A DNA stretch of 49,228 nucleotides from Acidobacteriota bacterium (GCA_004356105.1 SMYC01000226.1:1-49228); one strand, 5' to 3'. Numbered from the stretch's first letter, positions 1 through 8,815 are shown. Numbers and translations are program-made. The notes: generated by a model not told the origin, from the letters alone.

Positions 1-65
1 ATACTGTACCATCAGCGAACCCTGAGCGAGGCAACGTTCTCGTGCCAGGCGACGTTGTTCGGGTC

Positions 66-296
66 TCAGTCGTTCATCGGCACGAGCCGGTTCAACTCCT
101 TGGTCCAGTTGAGGAGTATGACGAGGCTTCTCGTGCCCGCTGAGCCGGAATGGGCGTTCAAGAGAAAACTCTCGTCGGCTCGCACGGCGAAGGAGCCCGT
201 GCCGGCGAAGGAGTCGTACTCGGTTTGATTGGCCAAAACCACGCGGGATGCGCCCGCGTAAAAGTTGGGCGCTGTCTGGGATTGTTTGTCGGTCAA
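66..296 (-). pseudogene. C-terminal remnant of a TolB-propeller Ser/Thr protein kinase
   Basis: The last ~50 residues of this 76-codon frame resemble the C-terminal tail of large membrane Ser/Thr kinases that carry a TolB/WD40 propeller. A propeller-strand-like 'FAVRADESFLLN' is followed by 'LVILLNWTKELNRLVP', matching the usual 'LVLNWxxELKxxVP' ending. No kinase domain, membrane segment or propeller body lies upstream on this strand, because plus-strand HNH remnants begin there. I read it as a relic left by deletion. The annotated start is arbitrary. It resembles the tail kept in the fragment at 1600-2139, so both may come from related kinase genes. Confidence 0.45.
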
Positions 297-308
297 GCGT
301 CGTCATCG

Positions 309-795
309 ATGCACAAGTATTGCACCGACGTGTTGCACTTATCTGGCGCGGAAGCGTTTCTACGGATCACCGCCGCACGTGCATCACGTCGACATCCCGC
401 GCTTTTTAAGATGCTCGACGATGGACGTCTTCACTTGAGCGGCCTCGCGGTGTTGGCACCGCATCTCACAGACAGCAATTGCGAAGAGCTTTTGGCTCGA
501 GCAACCCACAAGACCAAAGGTGAGATCCAGAAGCTGGTGGCAGAGGTTGCGCCGAAGCCGGATGTGGCGCCTTCCATCCGGAAGCTTCCCGAACGACAAA
601 AGAAGAATGGGCAGCAACCGGCGGAAAGGGAAGGTTCGGAGCAAGCCAACGAAGACGTTACGCCAAGCGTCCTACGGGTTCGGCGGCGACCAAAGCGCCA
701 AGAATGTAAGGCTCTTGTGTCGCGCGCATAATCGTTACATGGCGGAGAAGGACTACGGCAAGGAGAAGATGGACCAGCACCGCCGACGCGCCGAT
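309..795 (+). pseudogene. Degenerate HNH endonuclease (13E12/DUF222-like) with frameshift and lost active site
   Basis: The first frame from the ATG at 309 encodes 'YCTDVLHLSGAEAFLRI', 'RLHLSGLAVLAPHLT' and a 'PKPDVAPSIRKLP' linker, which are typical of the helical region before an HNH domain. The C-terminal HNH half, 'SAKNVRLLCRAHNRYMAEK' followed by 'DYGKEKM', lies in a different frame from about 670. A frameshift between roughly 600 and 670 separates the halves. The zinc-ribbon cysteines and the HH pair expected before 'GGDQSAKN' are missing, so catalysis is not expected. The family is common as mobile or dispersed HNH genes. Here it is a relic beside other broken genes. Confidence 0.6.
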
Positions 796-1185
796 GGTGT
801 CCGTGAACCGTCGCCTTCGTTTTCACTCTTTCCAGACGGAGTAAAAGCGATGGGGCCTTTCGTTTTGCCGAGCGATTTGCGCAGCAAACGAGCCAGTACC
901 TAACTTCCCATTCTTGGCCATCGTTGCATCCACCCTGGCCTCCTTGCTCGGCTGAATGAGCTGACCGGGCGCCCCTCATTAGATTCGATGGGCACCAAGG
1001 ATAGGACTTATTTTTGCCCCGCCTACAACCTCCAGAAGCCTCGTACATCCGTACGAATCCTAGATTTTTTCTCACATCCTCGGTCCGGACGGAGTGCGAG
1101 CCTCGAAGTCGAGCGACTCGGATAACCGGCCGGCCGACTTCAAGTTGAGAACGCCGTGTCCGAGAACGAGCGTCCCTCGCTTCGG
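796..1185. other. Gene-poor stretch between relics
   Basis: About 390 bases without a convincing coding frame, structured RNA or repeat. The open frames here are compositionally random (Ser/Arg-rich). Together with the flanking fragments this looks like decayed DNA. Confidence 0.4.
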
Positions 1186-1518
1186 CTATTTCCGAGCTGT
1201 TCTCGAGCGATTCGCTTTCAACTTTCTGATGAGGCCGTCAAGGCTCACGAAAGTCACGGGCACACCTTGATAGGTTCGCCGGAAACTCTTATCAACGTCG
1301 TTCACGACGACGAACAACGTGCTACTTGGATATTGGCGACGATTGGCGACGATAGGCGACGAAGCTCCTGGCATCGAAGCCCGTCGCTGACCATTTGCAC
1401 TCGATCGCGATGGGTCCGCGGCCCGATCGAGGTTACAGGCCGTATCTTGTTGAAAGCGTTTCCCTCCCGTGGCGCGTCCAGTCAAGATCATGTCATCGCC
1501 GCGCTCGGTGCCGGGCAC
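1186..1518 (-). pseudogene. Possible nucleotidyltransferase (AbiEii/DUF6036-like) C-terminal relic
   Basis: Only the second half of this 110-codon frame looks protein-like. 'SFRRTYQGVPVTFVSLDGLI' followed by basic residues recalls the 'GVPVxFISLDDLIRNKRAxGR' end of small nucleotidyltransferases of the AbiEii or MNT type. The first half is low-complexity and unconvincing. No N-terminal GSxxxD-type motif is present, so any gene is truncated. It may be chance. I include it because the segment sits inside a run of recognisable gene fragments and nothing else explains it. Confidence 0.28.
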
Positions 1519-1599
1519 GGGTGGGCGAGCTCTGACGTCGCCATCGATCGTGAGCTTCCCCCGCGCGGAGGCGGCCAGCGGGAAGCTGATTCTGAAGCC

Positions 1600-2139
1600 T
1601 TAGCGATTTGGACGGCGCTCCTCCAGTACGGAGGTCCAACTTTCGACAACGGTCAGTCTCTGCGGTACCGGCTCGCTTTTAACCATCACGAATCGCCCGT
1701 CCGGAGCCACGTCGTAGTTGATGAACGGATTTCCCGAACCGGCGTCCTGTCCAGATTGAAAGCTCCGCGCGAAAAGAAGTAGAGACTCCCCGGGTTCGAA
1801 ATTTGGTCGCGTCGCGATGCCCACCGCTATCATGAGGAGGCTTCCCAGAACAAGACCGATCACGAGTGCGGCAGAAGCACGCCGCGCGCGCGCCGGCGAG
1901 TCTCCGCCAGGAGCTTTACTAGGGGTTGCCTCGAGCCTTCCCTCCATCGCCAAACGCAAGTCGCCTACATCGCGCAGTCGGCTCCCACAGTCCTTTTCCA
2001 GACAGCGCTCCAAAAACGGGCGAAGCGTGCGCGGAAGCTCGTCGGGTAATGCATCCCAATCAGGCTCCTTCGTCAACACGAGTGCGAGAGTGTTCGGACA
2101 CGTCGTAGCTGTGAAGTGGATAGCCTCGGTGGTGCTCAC
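1600..2139 (-). pseudogene. Internally deleted transmembrane Ser/Thr kinase (kinase C-lobe end, TM, propeller tail)
   Basis: The frame opens in the end of a kinase C-lobe. 'LALVLTKEPDWDALPDELP' and 'LERCLEKDCGSRLRDVGDLR' match the last helices of Acidobacteria-style Ser/Thr kinases. A juxtamembrane stretch and one membrane helix (ASAALVIGLVLGSLLMIAVG, about residues 89-108) follow. The sequence then jumps to the final propeller strand, 'YDVAPDGRFVMVKSE', and a degenerate tail. The kinase N-lobe, the catalytic HRD and DFG motifs and nearly all of the several-hundred-residue propeller are absent. It is therefore a relic with two deletions, ending just before the divergent sulfatase gene at 2157. 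Confidence 0.65.
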
Positions 2140-2156
2140 GGGATTAGACTATCGGT

Positions 2157-3668
2157 ATGCGGGGTCATCACTGGAACAACGGCCTCATTCTGGCGTGTCT
2201 CGCGACTCCGCTTTTCCTGCTGACATCGGCGCACGCGGCGGAGCGCCCGAACATCATCCTGCTGATGGGCGACGACCATGGCTGGGAGGAGACGGGCTAC
2301 AACGGACACGCGCATTTGCAAACGCCGGTCCTCGACGAGATGGCCGCCAACGGATTGCGGTTGGATCGTTTTTACGCGGCGCACCCGTCTTGCTCGCCCA
2401 CCCGCGGCAGTGTGTTGACGGGGCGCCATCCGAATCGCTACGGCACGTTCTCCCCCAACTGGTCCATGCGCCCGGAGGAGATCACCATCGCGCATCTGCT
2501 GCGCGAAGCCGGCTACGCCACAGGCCATTTCGGCAAGTGGCATGTCGGTCCCGTGAAGGCCGCATCGCCGACCAATCCGGGAGCGATGGGTTTCGATGAA
2601 TGGCTGTCGCACGACAATTTCTTCGAGATGAATCCGAGCCTGTCGCGCAACGGAGCAGCGCCCACCCGCTTCGAAGGCGAGAGCTCGGAGATCGTCATCG
2701 ACGAGACCATTCGCTTCATCGGCCGGAACAAACGAAGCGGCAAGCCGTTCTTGGCGGTCGTTTGGTTCGGTTCCCCGCACGAGCCCTATAGCGGGCTCGA
2801 GAACGACCTCGCGCTCTATGACGACCTACCGGAGGTCTATGCGGAAAAGACTGTCTCGTTGACCTCGAACGAGACCGGCGGGCAAGTCCGGCGGCCGTTG
2901 CGCGACGTCTTGCGCGAGCGCTACGCCGAGATCACGGCGATGGATCGCGCCATTGGAACGCTACGGAGCTACCTCGAAGAAGAAGGCCTGCGAGAGAACA
3001 CTTTGCTCTGGTATTGCGGCGACAACGGGACCCCGCGCAGCGGACTTGCCGAGACGCCTCTCAGAGGTTTGAAAGGGACGATGTATGAGGGCGGTATCCG
3101 TGTCCCAGGCATCATCGAATGGCCAGCGCGCATTGCCGAACCGCGCACGAGCCAGATCGCCGCCGTCACCAGTGACATCTTGCCCACCGTCGCCGCTCTC
3201 GCGGGTCATGCGGTCCCAGAGCGGCCCTTGGACGGCGTCAACCTCGAGCCGCTGCTCGACGGCAAGATGAGCTCGCGGCCAAAGCCGATCTTCTTCTGGA
3301 GCTTCAACATCCGAAGCCTCGACGGACGCGAGCAGGAACCCTACATCGATCCGGAGCTGCAAGAAGGCACGACGCCGTTGGTCAAGTTGATGGACGGGAT
3401 TCTGACGCGCAACTTTCGTAACTACCATTACCGAGCGGTCGACGCGGCCGACTTTGCCGGCCCGCGCGTCATTCTGGACAACGACTACAAGCTCGTCATC
3501 GATGGCTCCAAAGGATCGGGAAAGGAGCTGTTCGACCTGAGAGAGGACCCTGCTGAGACGATCAACTTGGCCTCGCGCAAGCCCGGCGTCGTGGAGGAAA
3601 TGGAGAAACGGCTGCGCGAGTGGCAGCAATCCACGCTGAACAGCCTGACTGGTGCGGACTATCGATAG
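2157..3668 (+). CDS. Secreted type I sulfatase
   Basis: A 503-residue arylsulfatase-family enzyme (alkaline phosphatase superfamily) that hydrolyses sulfate esters, probably periplasmic or extracellular. A signal peptide covers about residues 8-28, ending 'LLTSAHA' before 'AERPNIILLMGDDHGW'. The metal ligands D39/D40 follow at once. The sulfatase signature C79-S-P-T-R lies within 'AAHPSCSPTRGSVLTGR', so C79 would be converted to formylglycine. 'HFGKWHVG' (K126, H128) and 'GDNG' (D289, N290) complete the active site. No formylglycine-generating enzyme is encoded here, so maturation must come from elsewhere. The substrate is unknown; a sulfated polysaccharide is a reasonable guess. The neighbours upstream are relics, so it looks monocistronic. 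Confidence 0.93.
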   Translation: MRGHHWNNGLILACLATPLFLLTSAHAAERPNIILLMGDDHGWEETGYNGHAHLQTPVLDEMAANGLRLDRFYAAHPSCSPTRGSVLTGRHPNRYGTFSPNWSMRPEEITIAHLLREAGYATGHFGKWHVGPVKAASPTNPGAMGFDEWLSHDNFFEMNPSLSRNGAAPTRFEGESSEIVIDETIRFIGRNKRSGKPFLAVVWFGSPHEPYSGLENDLALYDDLPEVYAEKTVSLTSNETGGQVRRPLRDVLRERYAEITAMDRAIGTLRSYLEEEGLRENTLLWYCGDNGTPRSGLAETPLRGLKGTMYEGGIRVPGIIEWPARIAEPRTSQIAAVTSDILPTVAALAGHAVPERPLDGVNLEPLLDGKMSSRPKPIFFWSFNIRSLDGREQEPYIDPELQEGTTPLVKLMDGILTRNFRNYHYRAVDAADFAGPRVILDNDYKLVIDGSKGSGKELFDLREDPAETINLASRKPGVVEEMEKRLREWQQSTLNSLTGADYR

Positions 3669-3785
3669 GTCGCGAGATGGAGCTCTGCTCCGTGCCCTCG
3701 GTTCCCGCAATCATTTTCGCTCCGGCTTCGTCGAGCGCGCGCCGGAACACTTGTCGCCGCTCACCCACGTACACAACAGAAAACA

Positions 3786-3810
3786 CCACATAATCATGTG
3801 GTATAATACC
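3786..3810 (+). promoter_or_regulatory. Promoter-operator of the toxin-antitoxin pair
   Basis: A perfect -10 hexamer TATAAT (3802-3807) sits 13 nt before the antitoxin ATG. Two inverted repeats overlap or abut it: CCACAT-AATC-ATGTGG (3786-3801) and GGTAT-A-ATACC (3800-3810). Ribbon-helix-helix antitoxins usually repress their own operon from such palindromes, so this is the likely operator. No good -35 is visible. Confidence 0.6.
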
Positions 3811-3820
3811 AACACTGTCG

Positions 3821-4057
3821 ATGCAAGCCATACAAGTGTCTATGGACGAAGACCTCTTGAAGCGAATCGACCGGGATCCGGAAGTCCACGAGCGGGGCCG
3901 GTCAGCGTTTATTCGTTCGGCCATTAAGGTCTATCTCAAAGCGAAGAGGCGCCGGGAGATTGATGACGAGATCAGCCGTGCCTATGAAGGTTGTGCCGAC
4001 GACATGCTGGACGAGGTGGCGGATCTCGTGGGCGCCCAGGCATGGCCAGAAGACTGA
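3821..4057 (+). CDS. Ribbon-helix-helix antitoxin
   Basis: A 78-residue CopG/MetJ-type antitoxin. The opening 'MQAIQVSMDEDLLKRID' is the DNA-contacting β-strand and first helix. 'GRSAFIRSAIKVYLKAK' is the second helix of the fold. The acidic C-terminal tail (about residues 46-78) would wrap and neutralise the MazF-type toxin encoded next. Its stop codon overlaps the toxin start by 16 nt, so the two are translationally coupled. A palindromic promoter lies just upstream and supports autoregulation. The start ATG follows the -10 box by 13 nt, leaving a very short leader; an internal ATG at 3842 would cut off the DNA-binding strand. Confidence 0.85.
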   Translation: MQAIQVSMDEDLLKRIDRDPEVHERGRSAFIRSAIKVYLKAKRRREIDDEISRAYEGCADDMLDEVADLVGAQAWPED

Positions 4058-4368
4058 ACCGAGGCGAGCTTTGGTTTCTGGGCCGGCCCAAGACGGACAA
4101 ACGGCGTCCCGTTCTCATCGTCAGCCGACCGTCGCTCATTCGGTCTCTGCATACCGTAACCGTAGTGGCGGTCACGTCGACGCTGCGCGGCGCACCGACG
4201 GAGGTGGAAGTCGGCGTGGACGAAGGATTGAAGAAGCCTTCATGCGTGAACTTGTGTAACCTTTTCACGGTCACCCAGCACGAGCTTGTTCGGTTCGTGG
4301 GTTCCCTAACCGCAGACAAAATGGCGAGAGTTTGCCGCGCCCTCGTCATCGCGTGTGGCTGCGACTGA
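4042..4368 (+). CDS. MazF/PemK-type mRNA interferase toxin
   Basis: A 108-residue toxin of the MazF/PemK fold, predicted to cleave RNA at short sequences when free of the antitoxin. 'RRLNRGELWFL' is the first β-strand region with the conserved 'RGEIW'-like motif. 'KRRPVLIVSRPSL' carries the 'RPxLIV' active-site arginine region. 'TVTVVAVTSTLRG' is the strand with the usual 'V..iTS' serine/threonine. The C-terminal 'LFTVTQHELVRFVGSLTADK' matches the family's last strand and helix. I chose the ATG at 4042, not an upstream in-frame ATG at 3991, because it opens directly into the family's N-terminal motif and overlaps the antitoxin stop. Confidence 0.87.
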   Translation: MARRLNRGELWFLGRPKTDKRRPVLIVSRPSLIRSLHTVTVVAVTSTLRGAPTEVEVGVDEGLKKPSCVNLCNLFTVTQHELVRFVGSLTADKMARVCRALVIACGCD

Positions 4369-4455
4369 CAAAAGGTTGCTGCTCAGTATCTCGTGAGAGC
4401 CGACGCGTGGGGCCGTCGAGAGCGTTCAGCTCTGGACGAGACAAGCCGAAATCGG

Positions 4456-5706
4456 TCAGCCTCGCTCCTCTTCGCTATACGCCCTGTCCAAAAGAACCAC
4501 CGGGTGCACCACTTCCGCACTAAGCGCCGCCCGGCGCACGCCTTCCGTAAGCTGCATGTGACATCCGGGATTTCCCGTCGCGATGATGTCCGGTCGCGCG
4601 GGGACGATGTCCTTCATCTTGCTCTCGAGCACCTCCATCGACATATCGTAATGTGTGACGTTGTAGATGCCCGCGCTTCCGCAGCAACGCTCCGAGTTCG
4701 GATAGTCCACGAGCTCGACACCGGGTATTTGCGATAGAAGCTCTCTCGGCTCGCTCTTCACACCTTGCGCGTGGAAGAGATGGCACGGCGCGTCGTAGGC
4801 GACACGCTTTGCGCGCGTCGAAGCCGACGGCTTGGGCGCTTCGAATCCTTCGCGAACGAGGAAAGCCGAAACGTCGATCACGCGCGCGGCAAAATCTTTC
4901 GCGCGCGCGTCGCCTTCGAGAAGCTCGCCATATTCCGTGAGCGCCGCGCCGCACCCTGCGGCGTTGACGACGATCGCCTCGATATCGCCGAAGGCCTCGA
5001 TGTTCTTCCGCGCCAGCTCACGGCCGGTTTCCGGAAGGCCGTTATGAAGATGTAGCGCACCGCAACAGGTTTGCGCCTTGGGCACGACGACCTCGTAGCC
5101 GTTTCGCTGAAGCACGCGCGCTGTGGCTTCGTTGACGTCGCCGAAAAGATGGGCGGCGATGCAGCCAGAAAACAGTGCCACCCGCCCGCGCGGCTCGCCC
5201 GATGGCATCAGACGCTCCGGCAAAACGCTACGTTTCGGGATCCTCGGGAGCAGAGCTTGCCGCTCGGCCAGTGCCGGCGACAACATGGCGACGATCCGCC
5301 TTGCCCCGGCCGCCTCGCCGAGGCGAGCAAGCGCCATGAACAACGAGAGCCGCCACGGATGGGCGAGCACGCCGCCGAGCAAAATCCGTTTGGACCAACG
5401 GAGCCACACGCTCTCTTTCGCCGCTTCGGTAATCAGCCCGCGCGCCTCCTCCATGATCGAGCCGACGGGAACGCCGGCGGGACACACGGTCTCGCACGCG
5501 CGGCAGGCGAGGCACCCATAGATCTCCGCCGCGAGACCCTCCGTCAAAGGGAGACGGCCTTCGAGCATCGCGCGCACGTTATAGACCTGCCCCCGCGGCG
5601 CGAGCGACTCACGCGGGTCGACTTCGTATGCCGGACACGCCGGCAAACACAAGCCTCAATGCACGCAGGAGAGCGTCTTTTTATAGAGAGAGCTTTCGAT
5701 CATCAT
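4456..5706 (-). CDS. glcF: Glycolate oxidase iron-sulfur subunit GlcF, predicted selenoprotein (in-frame UGA at 5656-5658)
   Basis: A 416-residue electron-transfer subunit, if UGA is read as selenocysteine. The ATG at 5706 overlaps the glcE stop as ATGA, the usual coupled start. The N-terminus then carries the first cluster motif as C14-V-H-U17-G-L-C20-L-P-A-C24-P. Family members have cysteine at position 17; here the codon is TGA. The second cluster, 'YGCLACRACETVCPAG', is intact. Two CCG domains follow, with 'TCCGALH', 'ERCCGSAG' and 'GNPGCHMQL'. Without readthrough the only downstream start is a TTG at 5652, which would delete two ligands of cluster 1. A SECIS-type hairpin lies 16 nt past the UGA. 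The alternatives are a nonsense mutation or a sequencing error, but the rest of the frame is intact. The protein passes electrons from the FAD subunits towards the quinone pool. Confidence 0.85.
5629..5658 (-). promoter_or_regulatory. Candidate bacterial SECIS element following the glcF UGA
   Basis: Reading the minus strand, UGA (5658-5656) is followed by 16 nt and then a hairpin loop. The stem TGCCGG (5645-5640) pairs perfectly with CCGGCA (5634-5629) around the 5-nt loop CGTGT (5639-5635). Weaker pairing continues below a T-T mismatch. A guanine is the second loop base. As I recall the bacterial SECIS consensus, it needs a short apical stem, a guanine in the first two loop bases and a loop 16-37 nt after UGA; this element fits at the lower distance limit. 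Confidence 0.65.
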
Positions 5707-6929
5707 ATTTTGCCAACAAAGCGCCCGGGAGAAAGAATATTCTTCGGGTCCAGCTTCTCCTTGATACGTCTCATGATCTCATAGCCTCCGGGCGTTTCTC
5801 CATAGACGTCGAGCTCTCGTTTCATTTCTAAAGGCGCTTTCTCGATCACGACCGCGGCGCCGTTCTCTTCCGCCCGTGCGCGCCGGTCGGAAAGCGCCTC
5901 TGGGTCCGTCGTTTGGCTGTAGACGATTCCCGTATCCGGATAAGCGATGAGCGCACCTCCATCTTGCCAGCTTTCCGCGAGCGGGATCGTCCGTGCGGGC
6001 GCCGCCTGGCCCCGCAGCACGAGCGCGGCGTCGCTTTTCGGGAAATCGCGTATCGCGTCCCAAAGATTCCTGTCGTCCGGCAAGACTTCGGCGTCGAATC
6101 GTTGTCGAACGTCATGGAGCGCGCCGCGCGTCTCTTCGTGAAGCCCCTCGAAGCGAAGAAGAAGGTTCCACTCATGCAAGCCGTGGCTCTCGGCATAGGT
6201 CGGGCTCAAGGCCACGGCCATTTCCGGCGCGAGCGGCAAGTTTCGAAGCTCACGCCATGCGGCCGCGACGGCACGCGGGCGGCGCGCCTGAATCACTACG
6301 GTCGTGACCTCCTCCGGCAAAGCCCTGAGCCGGAGAAAGGCCCGCGTCATGACCGCGAGCGTTCCGGCAGAGCCGACGAAGAGCTTCATCAGCTCATAGC
6401 CCGCGACATTCTTGACGACCCGGCCGCCGGCTTTGAACGGCGTGCCATCGGCGAGAACGCCTTCGAAGCCGAGCAGAAGATCGCGCGGGCGGGCGCCTGG
6501 CCGGCGGCGTTGCCCCGGCTCGCCGAGCGCAAAGATGCCGCCAATGGTGGCTTCGTCGGGATGCGGTACATCGAGCGGCACGTATTGACGGAATTCTTTC
6601 AAATATCTCTGGGTCTCGCCGAGCGTCGTGCCGGCTCGCACCGCCATGGTGAAATCGCCGGGAATGTGCTCGTCAATCTCAATCCCCTTCAAACCCGATG
6701 TCATGAGATAAGCGTCGAGCCGGCTCGGAACGTTGCCGAGCTCAAGACGCGTTCCACCTCCTATCGGGATCACCCCCATCGACTCTTGATGGCAAAGGGT
6801 GAGGGCTTCGGCAGTCGCCGCGCCGTCCTCTGGCTCGAGCACGAGGGACGGCACGAGGCCGTCGATCCGCGGGTCGTTCCCGTTCGGCGCACGCGCGCCG
6901 AGCGTCTCGGGGAACTCGTTCAAATCCAT
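5703..6929 (-). CDS. glcE: Glycolate oxidase subunit GlcE (FAD-binding)
   Basis: A 408-residue FAD-binding subunit of the glycolate/lactate oxidase family. The PCMH-type FAD domain shows 'GVIPIGGGTRLELGN' and 'VPLDVPHPDEATIGGIFA'. 'PFKAGGRVVKNVAGYELMKL' and 'LFVGSAGTLAVMT' follow, all hallmarks of GlcE. The C-terminus ends 'KLDPKNILSPGRF'. I chose the ATG at 6929 ('MDLNEFPETLG') and not an upstream in-frame start, because it overlaps the glcD stop by only 10 nt. Its own stop overlaps the glcF start by 4 nt, so glcD, glcE and glcF are probably translated in sequence from one mRNA. Confidence 0.9.
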   Translation of the reverse strand: MDLNEFPETLGARAPNGNDPRIDGLVPSLVLEPEDGAATAEALTLCHQESMGVIPIGGGTRLELGNVPSRLDAYLMTSGLKGIEIDEHIPGDFTMAVRAGTTLGETQRYLKEFRQYVPLDVPHPDEATIGGIFALGEPGQRRRPGARPRDLLLGFEGVLADGTPFKAGGRVVKNVAGYELMKLFVGSAGTLAVMTRAFLRLRALPEEVTTVVIQARRPRAVAAAWRELRNLPLAPEMAVALSPTYAESHGLHEWNLLLRFEGLHEETRGALHDVRQRFDAEVLPDDRNLWDAIRDFPKSDAALVLRGQAAPARTIPLAESWQDGGALIAYPDTGIVYSQTTDPEALSDRRARAEENGAAVVIEKAPLEMKRELDVYGETPGGYEIMRRIKEKLDPKNILSPGRFVGKI

Positions 6930-8395
6930 GCCCCGGGCATGGCAGCAACACTCGGAAGGCTCGCCGCTTCGCCACATCCATTGGAGGTCGGAAAGAGCTT
7001 TCCTGGATTGCAGAGTCCGTCGGGATTCCAAACGTCGCGTATGGCGCTCATGAGATCGAGGTCCTGCTCCGAGAACAAGAGCCCCATGTAGCTCGACTTT
7101 TCCGTCCCGATTCCGTGCTCACCGCTGATGGATCCCCCAACCGCGACACAGAGCTCGATAATCTCGCGCCCGGCTTCGAGCACCCTCTCGCGCTCATCCG
7201 CGTCGCGGCCGTCATAAGGGATGCATGGATGGAGGTTTCCGTCGCCCGCATGGAACACGTTCGCCACACGAATCCGGTGGCGCTCCGCAATCTCAGAAAC
7301 TTTGACGAGCACCTCCGGAAGCCGCGAGCGCGGGACGACCCCGTCCTGTACATAGAGGTCTGTCGACAGACGACCCATCGCGCCGAAAGCGGCTTTGCGC
7401 CCGAGCCAAAGACGCGCGCGTTCCTCCTCGTCGCGCGCCACCGTGAAAGACGTCGCGCCCCGGCGCATGCAAATGGCCCGAATCTCGCGCTCCATGCGCT
7501 CCATGCCGTGCGCGGCGCCGTCGAGCTCGATGAGGAGGACCGCTTCCGCATCCGTGGGATAGCCTGCCGCAACCACGCTCGCCTCCACGACCTCGATGGT
7601 CGCGCGGTCGAGCATCTCTAGCGCCGCGGGGACGATCCCGACGGCAACGATGTCCGACACCGCCTCGCAAGCGACCTCCATGCTCCGAAACGGCGCGAGG
7701 AAGGTCTTCACGGTTTCCGGCACCGGCATCAAACGGACAAGTGCCTCGGTCGCAATCCCGAAGGTCCCTTCGGAGCCCACGAACAGACCCACGAGGTCGT
7801 AGCCGACCGTGTCCCGCGGTCCGCCGAGGTGTACGATCTCTCCATCCGGCATCACGACCGTCAGGCCGAGAATGTGCGCCGTGGTCGCGCCGTATTTGAA
7901 GCAATGAGGTCCGCCGGAGTTCTCGGCGATGTTCCCGCCGAGCGTGCACGCCGACTGGCTCGAGGGATCGGGTGCGAAATAGAGCCCGTGTCCGGCCACG
8001 GCACGAGAAACCTCGAGATTGACGATACCCGTCTGACAAAGAGCGGCACGGTTGTCGAGGTCGAGCTCGAGGAACTTGTTCATCCCTGCGAGCGATAGGA
8101 CGACACCGCCCTCGCTCGGGATCGCGCCGCCCGATAGGCCCGTGCCCGCGCCGCGCGCCACGAACGGAACCTTCTCCTCAGAGCACAGCCGGACAACGGC
8201 GGCGACCTCTTCGGTCGTGCGCGGAAGTACGGCGGCATCGGGCGTCGACTTGAAGGCAGTGCTGCCGTCGCATTCGTAAACGAGCACGTGGTGCGGCTCG
8301 ACGAGAACGGCCTCTGGGCGGAGACAGCCCGTAAGTCTCTCGAGGAAGGACGCGCTCAGCATAGGATACGACGCTAACACGGGCGGATTCGCCAT
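6920..8395 (-). CDS. glcD: Glycolate oxidase catalytic subunit GlcD (FAD-linked oxidase)
   Basis: A 491-residue catalytic flavoprotein, predicted to oxidise glycolate (or D-lactate or a related 2-hydroxyacid). The FAD-binding domain holds 'PFVARGAGTGLSGGAIP', 'APDPSSQSACTLGGNIAEN' and 'GLFVGSEGTFGIATE'. The substrate/cap domain holds the metal-site-like 'VFHAGDGNLHP' and 'SGEHGIGTEK'. The C-terminal 'WNPDGLCNPGKLFP' is the usual ending, followed by about 20 extra residues overlapping glcE. It is the first gene of the operon, with a dispersed inverted repeat just upstream. 2-hydroxyacid specificity cannot be settled from sequence alone. Confidence 0.93.
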   Translation of the reverse strand: MANPPVLASYPMLSASFLERLTGCLRPEAVLVEPHHVLVYECDGSTAFKSTPDAAVLPRTTEEVAAVVRLCSEEKVPFVARGAGTGLSGGAIPSEGGVVLSLAGMNKFLELDLDNRAALCQTGIVNLEVSRAVAGHGLYFAPDPSSQSACTLGGNIAENSGGPHCFKYGATTAHILGLTVVMPDGEIVHLGGPRDTVGYDLVGLFVGSEGTFGIATEALVRLMPVPETVKTFLAPFRSMEVACEAVSDIVAVGIVPAALEMLDRATIEVVEASVVAAGYPTDAEAVLLIELDGAAHGMERMEREIRAICMRRGATSFTVARDEEERARLWLGRKAAFGAMGRLSTDLYVQDGVVPRSRLPEVLVKVSEIAERHRIRVANVFHAGDGNLHPCIPYDGRDADERERVLEAGREIIELCVAVGGSISGEHGIGTEKSSYMGLLFSEQDLDLMSAIRDVWNPDGLCNPGKLFPTSNGCGEAASLPSVAAMPGAWI

Positions 8396-8457
8396 GACAA
8401 GAGGCTGGCTGGTGCCCCTATACTACTAATGCCGCCCTTCTTGGTTTCCTGGAAAAG

Positions 8458-8758
8458 AATCTAACCGCAGAGGCGCAGAGGTCGCGGAGAATTTTCCTCT
8501 GCGTGCTCTTGTTCGGCTAAGAATTCGTGTGGTTGACGGAGAGCTATGCGGCGGCCTTGTTGAGCTGGTCGAGAGTGATGCGCTGTGCGGTCAGGACTGC
8601 ACTCAGGAGGTCTCGTCCTCGCGAAGTCAGGACATAGGATCAAGCGATTGGTCTTGGGCTTTCTGGAGTCGTGAAGACCATAACTCAGCCTGACAAGAAC
8701 GCAGAGGAAAGTCTCTAATCTAACCTCTGCGTTCTCTGCGCCTCGGCGGTGAGATTTT
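8458..8758. repeat. Dispersed inverted repeat, copy 1 (8-bp-unit arms)
   Basis: The left arm at 8458-8506 (with ACCGCAGAGGCGCAGAGG) and the right arm at 8698-8758 (with CTCTGCGCCTCGGCGGT) are imperfect inverted copies. They enclose about 190 bp of unrelated sequence without a gene. Each arm repeats a degenerate 8-bp unit, CGCAGAGG. The element fills most of the 514-bp space between the divergent glcD and HesB-like genes. It belongs to the same family as the copies at 24310, 30428 and 33145. Confidence 0.75.
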
Positions 8759-8815
8759 TGGTTGCGGCGCAGCCGCGCTGTGTCCCTTTCCGCCACGAAG
8801 ATGACCCACACGGCC

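Noticed and set aside
1156..1782. A 208-codon plus-strand frame
   Set aside because: Antisense to the kinase relic, with no family match, ribosome binding site or coherent composition.
5652..5652. GlcF starting at an internal TTG after the UGA
   Set aside because: It would drop two cysteine ligands of cluster 1, while an ATG overlapping the glcE stop lies in frame just upstream.
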